Assembly: GCA_013368315.1 (NCBI GenBank)
Contig: JAACJM010000353.1
Coordinates: 1-64,000, forward strand
Length of the DNA stretch: 64,000 bases
Direction of reading: 5' to 3'
Source of the DNA: Tetrapyrgos nigripes
Lineage: Eukaryota > Basidiomycota > Agaricomycetes > Agaricales > Campanellaceae
In this document: piece after piece, positions 10,816 to 22,161 of the stretch
Layout: every line of letters starts with the position of its first letter
How positions within the stretch are numbered: position 1 is the stretch's first letter
Position numbers and translations under genes: made by a program
The notes under the pieces: generated by a model
Told to the model about the DNA's origin: nothing
Databases searched by the model: none
The model's input: the letters and a program-made list of their open reading frames with translations, nothing else

Positions 10816-10817
10816 TA

Positions 10818-11574
10818 AAGACCCCCGCTTTGACGACAGACTGCTATCGCATCATTTCAATGATCGCTGATACTGTCTGTTTATAAGAGACTAGGACCAT
10901 CCGTCGTTTTTTATAAGATAGCTTCATGGTTATAACCGCGATTTTTGTAGAAACTTTTATAAAATATCTGTGCTATAGCCTGGAGAATCCATGAATCGAG
11001 GAGACCAGTTCCAATGACATCGCTCAAGGAGCGCAGGAAGAAGGGATGTAGCGCTATAAAGAAAAGAACGTCAGTCAGAGGAAGTGTCCGGTGCATCCAG
11101 AAGACGAAAGGCCTTTTGCGTACCCTGCACCACCTTAAACCCCACTGTCGTACGGGTTGCTGCACCAGTACCACTTCTCGCAATAAATGGATAGAATTTT
11201 GACATCCCAAGAGCTCACGAAGATCCTCAGCTAGGCCTGATATACATAGCGGAAAGTCAGCTTAAAGCAAGGTAAACTCAATCTGACTTTATTGAGGTGT
11301 AATTAATCACTACGGTAGGTTTCGATTAGGACACTGCTGATTCGCCTTGAGACAAATGTGGGTTTGATGTGGAGGTTCAAAATGTTCCCTTGAAGCCCTA
11401 CAATGTTCCGTCTGAAGGTTTAGTACAAAATTTTCACATGAGGTTCCGTTTGATGGTTCTGTTGCATTATAGGGTGGGGCAAAACCTATCTTGCCTGGGT
11501 TCAAATGGAAAATGTACATTTCATCTACTCTAAGGCTAGTATAAAGCCAGCCATCTTGGTGGCCTGCGCTATAT
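10818..11574. other. Gene-free intergenic stretch
   Basis: I see no supported exon, RNA or transposon end here. Confidence 0.35.
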
Positions 11575-12100
11575 ACCAATGCAACAGGCAGATGTGCAAA
11601 CCTGTAGCAGGTGGGAAATATTCCCAGGCAAATGCCCGAGCCCGACGAGACGCCGCCGCGGATTTTTTGAAATCCCCACGCTCTTTCCTTTTCCTTCGTC
11701 ACAACTTCGATGCTATGGCAAAAGCCAAGGCTAGGTAGGTACTTTCCAGTTCACATACTCATTACCAAGCAGCATGTAAACCTGTACTCAAACAACTTCT
11801 CCTTCACTCTCAGAACAATCATCGTCCGCCTAATTTCAACCGCTCGAACCGGTTTCTTCTACACCAGTGAACGCGTCCGTCAAGGTCTTCCTCTGTCTGC
11901 AGTAAAATATGACCCTAAAGGTATGAATGGGGCTGCACTAATGGCCTCTTGCGTCCTTTCTCGAGCAAGGAGACTGAGTCTATTTTGGATGCAGTAAAAC
12001 GACGTGTCTTGTTTGTGGAGAACACTAAAAAAGGGAAGAAGGGGCAATAGTATTCATGGAGCGGTAGCTGGGGTGTTGGGATGGTTTTGATATCCAGAAT
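11575..12100. repeat. Composite low-copy repeat: GC-rich repeat plus degenerate 3'-flank copy
   Basis: The left part (about 11575-11645) is a fourth copy of the GC-rich repeat (GGGAAATATTCCCAGG core). From about 11650 the sequence resembles the 3' flank of the nucleotidyltransferase gene (16020-16390) and its duplicate (26095-26435). Shared landmarks in the same order are AAATCCCCACGC, a GTAGGTA-like step, GTGTCTTGTTTGTGGAGAA versus GTGTCTTTTTTGCGAAGAA, and GTTGGGATGG versus GCTGGGATGG. Identity is low. I interpret it as an ancient duplicate. Confidence 0.4.
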
Positions 12101-14660
12101 GGATATAGGTGTAGAAGGTGCGCGTCACTTTCGTTTTCTTGACCCTGTTCCTTTGCTGCGCTTTCTTATTGACTATTTTCTTCTTCTCTTCAGGCTGGGG
12201 GTGGACCAGACGTATTCTACTCAACATACATGATACAAGATACATATTAATCCACTATAGAGCAATGACCATGCCCTGCTTGCTATACATCCTCTTTTCC
12301 CTGCATCTTACGTGACACGAGGCAGGCGTCCTCGTATCAGCAACACTCACCAACCCAGGATAATGCTCATCTCCACAAGCGGTTACTCTGGTCACCTCAC
12401 CGGCCTACTCAACCTTCAGGCAAGCACTGCGTACTGAGCCCTCTGGACATCTTAAACCTCAGAGCTCTCAAGACCTGAACAGGACACCGTCCGGTCATCG
12501 TTACGGACTTATTATGAAGATTGGATGACTACCCAGCGACTGAAAGATGCCCAAAGAGCAACCAACGAAAAGTGTTGAGTACCACACCAAGCCAAGTCGT
12601 TCTCGATGACACGTAGAAGCTCGTCTCGGTGAGAAGGGGCGGGAGTAGTTGACCGGTTGCATATGATCCAGTAGAGAGATGGTGCGTTGTCCCTGTTTCG
12701 TCTTTTTTTTTCTTTTTTTCTTTCGTTCTCTCGTTCTTTTTTCCCCATTTTTTTTCCCTTGCCAATTGGACCTCATCGTCTTTTTTCTCTAGTAGACCAG
12801 CGATTGAGGCGTATTCTGCCAACTTGACGGCCCACATCGACTGTCTTTAACTCGCCGTCTTTCTCAAGGCTCAAGATACCAATACCAACGGAAGATACCA
12901 GAATGAGCTTAAGCAATGTCCAAGCAATCATCGTCCTCGCTGGCCTGAAGCTTTAACACATTCCGGGTTCATGACTAGTGGGATGGCTTGGAAGACTGGC
13001 AACAGGACAGTTGGAAAACAGAAAGATATACTTTGTCCTCCCAAGCAAGCAATGAAACCGGTGCTGGACGTTGGCTCCCGTCGCACTCTGGCCTGACAGG
13101 CAGTCATTTCTGGCGGTCAGTGTATCTTAACCTGAAATCGCGTCGGCTAGAGTATGTGTTCTTGTTCCGTTCGTCCGTTCTGTACTCATAGGTTCTTTTC
13201 CCTCTTTTCCCTCTTTCTTTAATTCTACCTCTCGTCCACTTCTTTGCAGAGTTTAGCGAGCGCCGATCCTATACTTGTATCTTGTGGTCCCGGGTCGTTA
13301 TATCCTTTTTTTGATGACACGACACTCAGAAAGACCAATGTCAACTCCGACGACAGCGGTCTTCGTCGTCGGTCAAGAACGAAAAGGAGAACGCAGGTAC
13401 GCGTCATTTTTTCAAAGCATCACTCGTCACTCTCTCATGCTCATGTGTTCTTCATAGCTGTAGTCGAGGCCAAGACTAGGACGGCGTGGTCGACGAGGAT
13501 AGGGCTAGGATAGGAATAGGGTCCGTTGCGGGTGCATAGAAGTGTAAAGATGAAGAGGTGGAATGAGATTGAGATGAGGTGAGACGGTCCGTCGGTCGAC
13601 CATTCTTCTTTCTCCTTTTCGTTTTGGCACCTGCTGAAACTTGGTTTTTTTCCCCTTCATTTTACAGTCTATCCTTCATACTTGGCACGAGTAATGTGAA
13701 GATTTCTCAAGCCCGGGCACATTGCTACCTCTCTAATACAATGCTCTGGTGTACTCAGACCTTCAAGTTACACACCTAATACTGAATCAAGACTTTACCG
13801 CCCCCTGCTCGCCGTGGTCCCTATACCCAGCAGTGGGGTAGACCATAGCCTTGGAGCAGAAGACTGCAAGAAGTTAATAGGTCTGAATAGGGTCGGCGTT
13901 GGTTTCGGCGTCGACGTCGACATTGACGAAGGGCTTCTGTGTAATGTTTTGTTGCCTGCGAGCCCAAAATGTTGATGGATTTCGTGATGTGTTCTCATTT
14001 CTCATCTACTAGTACGTGTTCTACGGTCATACCAATGCCATCTCCATTCTACAGTCGCTGCTCTCTTTTCCTGAGAAAGAGTACTCTGATTGACTCGGGC
14101 TGGGTCCAGTAAAAAAATCACTTGTCTTGTTTGTGGAGAAAGTGAAGGTTCTTCTCCTCATGTGGCTATTCTAGCTCAGGTCACCGACATGCTCAGCCCT
14201 CAGACAAGCAAGCGCTGCGTGCCTAGTGTTCCGGAAACCTTATACTTCAGAACTCAGTCATACTCCAGAGTTTGGACAGGATGCCATAGTCGTGGGCACA
14301 CAGTTTCTCGGATAGTCATTAGACGACGCGAGAACGCGCTCATCAACATGCAGTATTGGTTTAGGTCAAGAAAGACACATAGAGCGGCATCTTGCTGTGA
14401 AAGAGAAGAAGTGTTTGGCCAATTGTTCGCACGTCTGGTGTGTTGTCCTCCATTCTCGTTCTGTATTCCCTTATCCTTTTTTCCTGAAAATTGATTCTTA
14501 TCGACGATTTTCCTCGTACCTTCAGGGTCAGCGGATGAGGTGTAGTCTACCAACCAACGTCAACGATATTCTCAAGACTAACGTCAGCCAGCCTATCATG
14601 TGGACGTTGTGAATTAGTGGAAGCACTTCCATATCTCATATCAAGCTCACGGTCTGGACT
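12101..14660. other. Intergenic, old repeat debris suspected
   Basis: There is a pyrimidine-rich tract at 12700-12760 and a second fragment near 14110-14145 (CTTGTCTTGTTTGTGGAGAA) resembling the degenerate repeat above. Neither strand gives a continuous exon chain or a recognisable protein. I cannot assign genes here. Confidence 0.35.
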
Positions 14661-14753
14661 TCCGTCTCTAAATAGGTGAAACAGCCCTACGTGAACCTTT
14701 CTTCCATCCTTCCTTCCCCTCACCTTCCTTGTCCCTTCCAGCCTTGTACTCAA

Positions 14754-15890
14754 ATGCCTGTACGATCTCCTCCGACTGCCAACGAAGTTGACATGGCCAC
14801 TAGAGCCACAATAACTGGATTGAAGAAAATGTCTCTGGATTGTTGTCTCGTTGGAAGCGTTGCTTGTTCTGCGTATGGGATGTCAAGGACTCCAGCTGTG
14901 AGTTTTGTGAAGTCCAACTCGCTTCTACACGTCTTATTCGTATCTCATATCTCTCATCACCAACAGGACGTCGATATGCTCGTCTTAACCACTCCTACAT
15001 CTTACACGGGCTCCTCCCCATCCGAAGCAGAACTCCAGCGGACTCAAGAAGTACTTAAAAACAAACTCATAGAGCTAGACTCTAGGTTCTATACCGTCGC
15101 ATCCAAAGATCCCTACGCGACGTACCGCGTCCTCTGGTTCAGAATTCCAAGTCCTACTTCCACTTCTTCTCTCACTTCGTCTTCGTATGCAGCCTACAGC
15201 TCCCTGTACAGTCTCAGATCCAGAGACAGAAGTTGTAAAGTCGACTTACTTCTTCCGGGGGTTATGAATATTCCTTTCGTACCGAAGGAGAGTATTTATA
15301 GGACACCTTCGACTACCAGAAGTTCCTCAGCGAACTTGGACCCACTCCCTTTAATGCCTTTCCTCCCTCTCCTCCTCCTCAAACTCCAAGCCTGGCAAGA
15401 CCACGGCGAATCTCCCAAATCCTGGATGAGGGAAAAGCAACCCATAGATGTACGGGATATTACGCAGCTTTTGGAGATCGCTGTGACGAAGTACTGTCCT
15501 AAACCGTCGAGCTCCGGCTCTAAACACTCGGAGGCGGAGGGCCAGGGGAGTCGGTTGAAGACGACGTTATTAGAAAAAGAGTCAACCTGGCTACCCGATT
15601 CGTTCATCCGAGCAGGCAAAACGAGGGTGAAGAAATTCGTTGGGTCGTATCCGAGCACGAAGGCTCAGTGGAAGATGATTGGGTTTGATGTTGACCGTGA
15701 TCGGAGTGATGTGCCAGTGCGAGCGCCAGCACCACCGTTAGTGTCACGGTCGGTCCCTTTGGCATCGACCGTGACCCCGACAACGCGACTTGCATCGGGA
15801 AGTCGGTCAGCAGCAGTTGGATCAAGAAGACGAACACAGGTGGATGGAATGGTCAAGATGGAGAGTTTGATGAGGTCGTTGGAGCTTTAA
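14754..15890 (+). CDS. Nucleotidyltransferase-fold protein (NTase superfamily)
   Basis: Two exons, 14754-14897 and 14967-15890, encode about 355 aa. The N-terminal part holds the NTase signature split by the intron: CLVGSVACSAYG, then SRTPADVDMLVL after splicing. This is the GS...DxD pattern that binds metal and NTP in polymerase-beta-like nucleotidyltransferases. A third acidic site may be VDLLLPGVMNIPFVP. PLMPFLPLLLLKLQAWQDH and KQPIDVRDITQLLEIA match a small family common in Agaricomycetes. The C-terminal 70 residues are basic and low-complexity. An in-frame upstream ATG exists at 14676, but 14661-14741 could be a 5' UTR intron. The coding intron is 69 nt, divisible by three and stop-free, so retention would insert 23 residues into the active site. 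The substrate is unknown. Confidence 0.7.
   Translation: MPVRSPPTANEVDMATRATITGLKKMSLDCCLVGSVACSAYGMSRTPAVSFVKSNSLLHVLFVSHISHHQQDVDMLVLTTPTSYTGSSPSEAELQRTQEVLKNKLIELDSRFYTVASKDPYATYRVLWFRIPSPTSTSSLTSSSYAAYSSLYSLRSRDRSCKVDLLLPGVMNIPFVPKESIYRTPSTTRSSSANLDPLPLMPFLPLLLLKLQAWQDHGESPKSWMREKQPIDVRDITQLLEIAVTKYCPKPSSSGSKHSEAEGQGSRLKTTLLEKESTWLPDSFIRAGKTRVKKFVGSYPSTKAQWKMIGFDVDRDRSDVPVRAPAPPLVSRSVPLASTVTPTTRLASGSRSAAVGSRRRTQVDGMVKMESLMRSLEL
14898..14966 (+). other. Frame-neutral intron in the NTase catalytic motif
   Basis: A GTGAGT donor and a CAACAG acceptor bound a 69-nt intron. It interrupts the motif between TPA and DVDML and contains no stop in the coding frame. Confidence 0.7.
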
Positions 15891-16405
15891 TGGTTGTTGT
15901 CAATGTAAGCGTAGTGTTAGTTGTGATTTGGTTATGCTTTCGAGCTCTCTGTTGGTGCTCTGTAAAGTAGTGCAGTTTGAGCAATGTACCGACGATATCG
16001 ATACATACATTTAATTTATCGCCGGATTCTCAAAATCCCCACGCGCATTCCTTTCTTCCTTGACCACTCTTCTATCTTGCTGCCACCACTGCTGCTGCTC
16101 CTCTTCCCTCTCTTGCGAACTCCACGCTTGAGGAAAGTGTAGGCCAGGTATGTTATCTCTGCCATAAGTATGTAAAACTGTGTTCTAAACTTCTTTTACA
16201 TACAGGTCGATTATGTCCATGACTGACTCGGTTGGTTTCGGATCGTAGAGCTATGATGTCGTGTCTTTTTTGCGAAGAAGTGAAGATCAGAAAAAAAGAG
16301 AGGAAAGGGCAAGAGCAGTGGTGAAATGTACGTCGTACGTCGTACGGACGGACTCTTCAACGTGCTGGGATGGTACGTCAGTTACTTCGACCTCGTCATC
16401 TTCAT
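15539..16405 (+). repeat. Segmental duplication, copy A (NTase 3' end and flank)
   Basis: This copy covers the last about 350 bp of the NTase gene plus about 500 bp downstream. It matches 25640-26457 in the same order and orientation. Shared blocks include GAAGAAATTCGTTGGGT, GGGTTTGATGTTGACCGTGA, AAATCCCCACGCGC and CTACTTCGACCTCGTCATC-like sequence. Because this copy contains the complete gene, it is probably the source. Confidence 0.75.
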
Positions 16406-17408
16406 CTACCTGTGTATCGTCAGTCTGGATCCTCGAGACTATACAATCGCATACTATCAATTACTACACCTACATTCACTGACACCCCCTCACATCCAAG
16501 CGGACTCTCAAGTACATACACGGTGTACACCCACACCCATAGACATTCATAGATATACCCTCAAACAACAGTGAGCATTGTTATCTTTCTTGGCATTTCA
16601 TGAATCATTTGTTCTCGGCCAAATTTCCGTCAGATGCATCTTCAACAAGAGTACTTGACACCCTTCTTATCTGGCTCTTGCTGTAGCAGTATTAGGGAAG
16701 TTTTGGTGAAGGATGCCACCGGCGTTTCTTCGACCCACTTCGAAACCGCCTTGTATGCATTATCAATGATGAATTCAGTTGCTCCTTCGGGATCATAGAG
16801 AGCACCAAAACCTATCAAGAGTTCGCTGAAAGCGGGTATGTGTTATTTCATTGGCACGAGTCAAGCTGCAAGAAATTGCTTGACTAATTAAGCGCCAGTT
16901 TCCTTATTTTTCCTTCCTGTTATCTGTAAGGGTCATTAGGGTCCGACCCCGTCAACTTGGTTTTCCTCTGAATCTCAGTTCCTCTAGACATTCATCCAAG
17001 TTTTGACCGCCCTTCGTTAAAACTCCATTTTCGTTCTCTTCAAGTTCTAGAAACTTTTTTCAATACTCCTCAGGCAGCTGGTTCCATCATTCGTCCATAC
17101 AATGCTTATATAGACTTGCGGGATGCTTTTGGTCCAGCGCTACGTGCATTATATCGACTTGAACTCCACTACATTTAAATCTCTGCCATGAATCTTGTTG
17201 GTATGGACACCATCTTGAGAACATACCAACAGCCAACCAACAGCACCAGCTTGAAAGTGCTTATAAGGCTGAGGTACACTGATATCCACTCAAATCCCGA
17301 TTAACAGTAACAAGCCCCTCCCTCGTCCGTCGTTCCTCTCGTTCCTCTTCTTTCTCGTTATCCTTCTCTCGTTGCTGCCGGACTTTCTGCCAGAGAAGGC
17401 TGAGAAAG
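16406..17408. other. Intergenic, with one orphan exon-like stretch
   Basis: The minus strand of 16642-16837 holds an open segment ending in a stop: ELLIGFGALYDPEGATEFII, then KAVSKWVEETPVASFTKTS, then KKGVKYSC and TGA. It has a plausible acceptor (TTTCAG) upstream but no preceding exon that I can find. It may be the last exon of a truncated gene; I do not recognise the family. The rest is the 5' flank of the membrane protein gene. Confidence 0.35.
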
Positions 17409-18916
17409 ATGAACCAACGCTCAACCAGCTTTTTTACCCGAGTTCTTTTTTCATATAGTACGCTACTATTGACGGTTGTATTGTCTGGTGAGTGCGCTCT
17501 CTTGTATTTTCATAGATGAATTCGTGTTTACACCAACTCTTTTGCGATTTTGTTCACTACATAGCACGTGGCCAGAGTCTTACAATTCTCGAGTACGGTC
17601 CCGATACCGTTGAATTCGATATATTCGGACTCGGAGACGTAACACTCATCCCAGTTGGTACAGCAACTGATGGAGGGGAGACCACATTCCAACTTGATCA
17701 AACGTTCACTGCCACACTCAGCAGAGAGCCGATTCAAACTGAAGCGATCCATGTTTCAGGTGAGAAAGACAACCAACTTCCTTCTGCCACTGAGTTCTAA
17801 TCCTGATGATTTTTTGAACCAAATTCAATTAATTACAATATCACCAGGTGATTTAGTTGCATCTGCTGCTGGATTCGAGCTGAAGTATACAAATATCATC
17901 TCTGTTTTTGTTCCTGGAGCCGTCCCTGAACATATTAATGGTCAATTTGGGTGCTCGAGCGAGGAAGGGGGAGGAGGATCTGGGGGATGCACAATGTCTG
18001 AACATTTGGTCGATGAAGGACTAGCTATCACCACAGATTTTACGCCCGCGATAACCGGACCAGTCGCAACTACACATGTACTTGCAGTTGAGGGCGAACC
18101 AACGGCGACTATGACGGCACCATCGGGTGACTCGTACGTCCATTTCCGTGATTTAAAGGATGTAAAAGGTCTTCATGCCCACTTACTACTAGTAGGAATT
18201 CTGGATTCTTCGCAAATAGAGCAGCTGTCATCGGAACTTTCTCAGCTGTTGGCATTGTGGTCATTGGTGCCATCGTCTTTCTTCTGCTCTCCAGACATTG
18301 CCGCAAAGTTGGGAAAAGATCTTTGAAAAACGGGAATCCTTCCTCACCAATGGAAATCGTTCCAGACAGTGAGGTCGGTGTTCGACCCTTTGATCTCAAA
18401 TATTACCCTCTTGACGTATCGTCACGGTCCATTCACGAGAGTTCTGGACATAGCTCCACATCCTTCAGACCCTTTGATCTGAAATATGAACAACCTACAG
18501 TAGAGTCCGCTGGTCAGGATATACCATCATTTGTGCGACCTCTGCAACCCAACTCTGCCACTGACAGTGGACCTCAGAATGTTGAGCCGTCGCCATTGCC
18601 ACTAAACAGTCGGTATTCCAGTCATTCAACTATTCAAACTACGACAACGCAAACTGTTCGTCAGATGCATCTTCAGCAAGAAGCCGACGATCTCCGTCAG
18701 CAAATGCGAGAGCTACAGCAATCAATGAACACAGGTGTACAGGGACTGCAATTGGCTATGACCAGGATGATGGCTCATATTCAGGCGTTGGAGGGTCAGG
18801 TAAATTCGGATTGGGCGAGAGGGCTGACGGATGAGCCTCCACCGATGTATGCGCCAGCTGATTCGAGGACTCCGAATACATGTGAGTACTCCCAACCAAC
18901 CGTTGATGTAGTTTGA
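17409..18916 (+). CDS. Secreted-domain single-pass membrane protein, function unknown
   Basis: Exons 17409-17487, 17565-17759, 17848-18133 and 18196-18916 join in phase to 426 aa. A signal peptide (VLFSYSTLLLTVVLSGA) precedes an ectodomain of about 190 residues with two short Thr/Val-rich beta-like segments and a Gly-rich loop with two Cys. One transmembrane helix (VIGTFSAVGIVVIGAIVFLL) is followed by a basic stop-transfer segment (SRHCRKVGKRSLKNG). The cytosolic tail of about 200 residues repeats the motif RPFDLKY twice. It contains a Gln-rich coiled coil (EADDLRQQMRELQQSMN and onward) and ends in a PPPMYAP-type proline segment. This arrangement is common among uncharacterised Agaricomycete surface proteins. 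I assign no function. Confidence 0.75.
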
Positions 18917-19713
18917 TGGTAAACTTAGTACTTTTCGAAGGAAATTTCAGGGAACAGATGGATCCCGGTTAATTTACTTACTCGTGTATTGCGTCGTCGC
19001 CATTTCAAACCTGTCCACTGTTTATCGTTGGAGTTGCGTTGGAGTAGCCAGAGGCTGCTCCTGAATGGATATGCCACAGAGAACCGATGTGGATAAGACT
19101 GAGTACTACTGTAAATACCCCGGGAAATGCCGCATAGACTGCCTAAACAGGAGGAGGGATCCATCTGGAAAGTGTACAATCACTACATAGACCTATATAG
19201 TGGCTATAGGCCGGCTAGGTCTGATAGCTAATCCCCCTTCTACCTAGCACTTGATAGATGGGGGCCAAATATATAGCATTGTTCTATGAGCGCTAGGCGA
19301 GCTATGCGAGGACCCGGACTACAAAGCCATGTGGGTTTCTTCTATCCTGAAACACTGTCTAAAAGGACTCATCCAAAGATTCCAAACCCGATATCTCAGG
19401 GAAATGTTGGTACGTACCTGAAATCAAGATTGCATGAAGCTCTGTCGCGTCAGGGACGCAAGCGTCGGTCAGTCCGGTGCCCGCCGCTTCACGATTACAG
19501 GCGTCGGTATCGGCAAATCTGATGCACGCCATCGTTCAGGTAAATCTGGAAATATTATTGGCTAAGAGGCCTCATTCAGCTTTAGCTAGGATATACAGTA
19601 TACCGGATGATTGTAAGGAACGACAATAGGTAGATACAAGAAGGATCATGTTAAAACGAGTGGTAGTGTAAGTAGAACTTCGAAAGATATATGAATTGAT
19701 CACCGCAACAAAT

Positions 19714-21928
19714 TCAAATCTGCAACAGTGCGCTGTCGGCAGCAAAATCATCAGCCGTGAAATTAGCTGCAGGAGCCCCCGAAGCAGCATGTTCCTGGGC
19801 AGTAATTCCAGTCAAAGCTCTACAACCAGTAAGCAGCTGTGCCATGCTGGGATGATAGTAGAGGCACATACCTTCCATTCATGTAAAGCTGCTTGCGTCG
19901 AGTCTCAGACTCATTATTTCCGGAAGTGATACTGTATGTGTCCCAACGCTGAAGGCAGGCGAGATGAGAGTCGTATCTGGAAGAATAAATGTCCATGGAA
20001 AACTTTCCCGGCTTTTGCATCCCGTCCTGCCATTCGTCGATACAAAACTCGATCTGAAAAATATCAGAAAACATTAGTTAAGAGCTACATTTTGAAGAAA
20101 TAGAACTCACTGCAGTGAGGATCAGAGCCAGTGCCGGAATTGGAATTATCTGCTCAGGGAAGAACCCTTCACGGATGCCTTCTGACTTTAGGCCTTTGTT
20201 GAACCACACGCCATTGACGACACAATCAATGATAGGAGAGCCGAAGTAAACCTTTGCTTCCCCAATAGCCGGGTTGCGATTCTGAACAAGAACCGTAAGT
20301 CACGAATGCACCGAGAAACCAAGATATCAAACCTTAAATATAAATGAATGTTCCTTAGACTTCAACTCTACTACCAGCGCACGATTGATGTTCTGGTTCT
20401 CAATGGTGTGAGGTGTCACAAATCGAAAGGCTGGGCCATGTGGAGCTCCAATAAAACCCCGCGCAATGTCCTTGATCTCACCCCGATATTGCGCAAGTTG
20501 TTGCTTGATCTGACAAACAATGACCAAAAGTTAAATCAGTAAATTTGCACAATAAAACAAAACTCACGATATTGAGCTCGACCTCGGTAGGCTGGGCAGC
20601 CTGGTCAGAGTAATTGCACCGGTCAATGAGAAAATTGAGAGCAAGTTGCCAAGCTCCGAGGGCCATAGCATCAGCCTGCTCAGATTTCTCCTTCACCCAA
20701 GGTGTGCGATGCAACATGAGGTGCCGAAAAAAAACAAACGCAATGTCAAGAAGCCTTTGCCGGGCTGAAGTGAGTAACTTCATCGCATCCTTAACCTTGA
20801 CCTTCTTCTTCGCTGGCTCGTTGCCACCGTCAGTGATGACAACATCTCCAGAAGGATCATCGTCGCTGTCTGGAGGTCCTTTATCCTGCGCCTTGCGCTT
20901 GAGCAAAGGTGTAGATACCTGTTTAAATATTCACCAAGTGAACCACTAGACTATCAAACCCTAAGTACTCACCTCGTTCTCTTTGTCTGCTACTTCATCG
21001 GCAGTGAATAAGGACGAAAAGTCAGGTGTGACGGAATGACTTTGATAAACTAATCGTCGACCACAATGAACACGTGCTGGACCAGGAGTACCATGCATAG
21101 AAGTTGGTGTAGAGGCTGGTGTAGGGGCCAGCGCTAACACATTAGAAGCTGGTTTAGGAGTCGGAGTCAGCCCATTTGCGTTGACGCGACGTAAAGGCAT
21201 CCGTTGGGTGGGTGTAGCACTAGTCATGATGACTGGCTGAGAATTGATCTGCAAGATTTGTGATGAGATTGACAAATGGAAGAAAAAGGTAAAAGAATGA
21301 ACTCACGTCACTGGAAATCTCTGACACGTTGGCTACAGTATCGGCAGTATCGGTGTCTTGACCGCAATCCTCGATTGGGCTGGATAGGCTGGAGATAGTA
21401 CTAGAAGCAGGCAGCAAGGTAGTGTCATCGTGACTGTTACTGAGCTGGTCACTGTTGTCGGCGTGGGTGTTTTGATCATCTCCGTTGAAAGATAACAAAG
21501 TCTCTGCAGTGGCAATTACGTTCAACAGTCAAGAGGATAGAGAACAAGACAACATACCCATGTCTGGCTGAGCCATGTGAGACTGGAGCAGATTGAGCAT
21601 GTCAGGGTTTGCTAACAGCGCCTGAGCTAAAGCGGCTGTATTGAGCTGCAGGCCATTTGAGAGACTATCGCTGAGAGGTGCATTCATTGACATGGCTGGA
21701 TGCTGACGAGCCTGCTTATTGTGGGCAAGTGTGGCGGCTCGACGTTTTGCGGTCTCTGCATTTTTAGCAAGTTCTTGTTCTGAAAAGTATCTCAACAGTC
21801 TGTGAAGACAACGAAAGAAGAAAGAACATACGATGAGTGAGAAGGCGGCCTGTTGGCTGAGCAGCACGCTGGCCACGGCCTTGCACTGGTACTTGCTCTT
21901 GGGCGAAATCAGCTGCACTGAAGTCCAT
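19714..21928 (-). CDS. DUF6532-domain protein inside the Plavaka element
   Basis: Nine exons on the minus strand (21832-21928, 21558-21779, 21307-21503, 20973-21248, 20568-20918, 20333-20509, 20111-20281, 19872-20053, 19714-19819) join in frame to 592 aa. The N-terminal 250 residues are low-complexity (Gln/Ala, then Ser/Thr/Pro). A basic patch (KRKAQ, PAKKKVKVK) looks like a nuclear localisation signal. The C-terminal 330 residues resemble DUF6532: RQRLLDIAFVFFRHLMLHR, YFGSPIIDCVVNGVWFNKG, EGFFPEQIIPIPALALILTA and EFCIDEWQDG. The start lies 234 bp from that of the plus-strand transposase gene, so both may share one promoter region. I infer an accessory role in transposition from position; biochemical function is unknown. 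All splice sites are GT-AG. Confidence 0.75.
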
Positions 21929-22161
21929 GAGACAGAAAAGAGAGTAAAGCAAAGAAAGAGGGAGAAAAGAAAGAAAATGTGGGATCCAAATTCGGCCGAG
22001 CTTTTTTCAGGTTATCCAGCAGGTGTCCAGGCACATTTTCCTGATGGCAAGGGTCACGAAACAGGTTAGCCTGGGATGGTTAAGTACCAAGGTCCAAGGG
22101 CCGGTATACAGACTTACCATTTCCAGTTCAGACTCCGTTTACCCTTCTTCAGACTTCTTCC

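Noticed and set aside
12501..12837. Lys-rich minus-strand frames
   Set aside because: They come from the pyrimidine tract at 12700-12760 read in reverse; no conserved domain and no exon structure.
14676..14753. 26-residue N-terminal extension of the NTase
   Set aside because: Kept only as an alternative start, because the segment overlaps a plausible 5' UTR intron (GTGAAA ... TTCCAG) and is not family-like.
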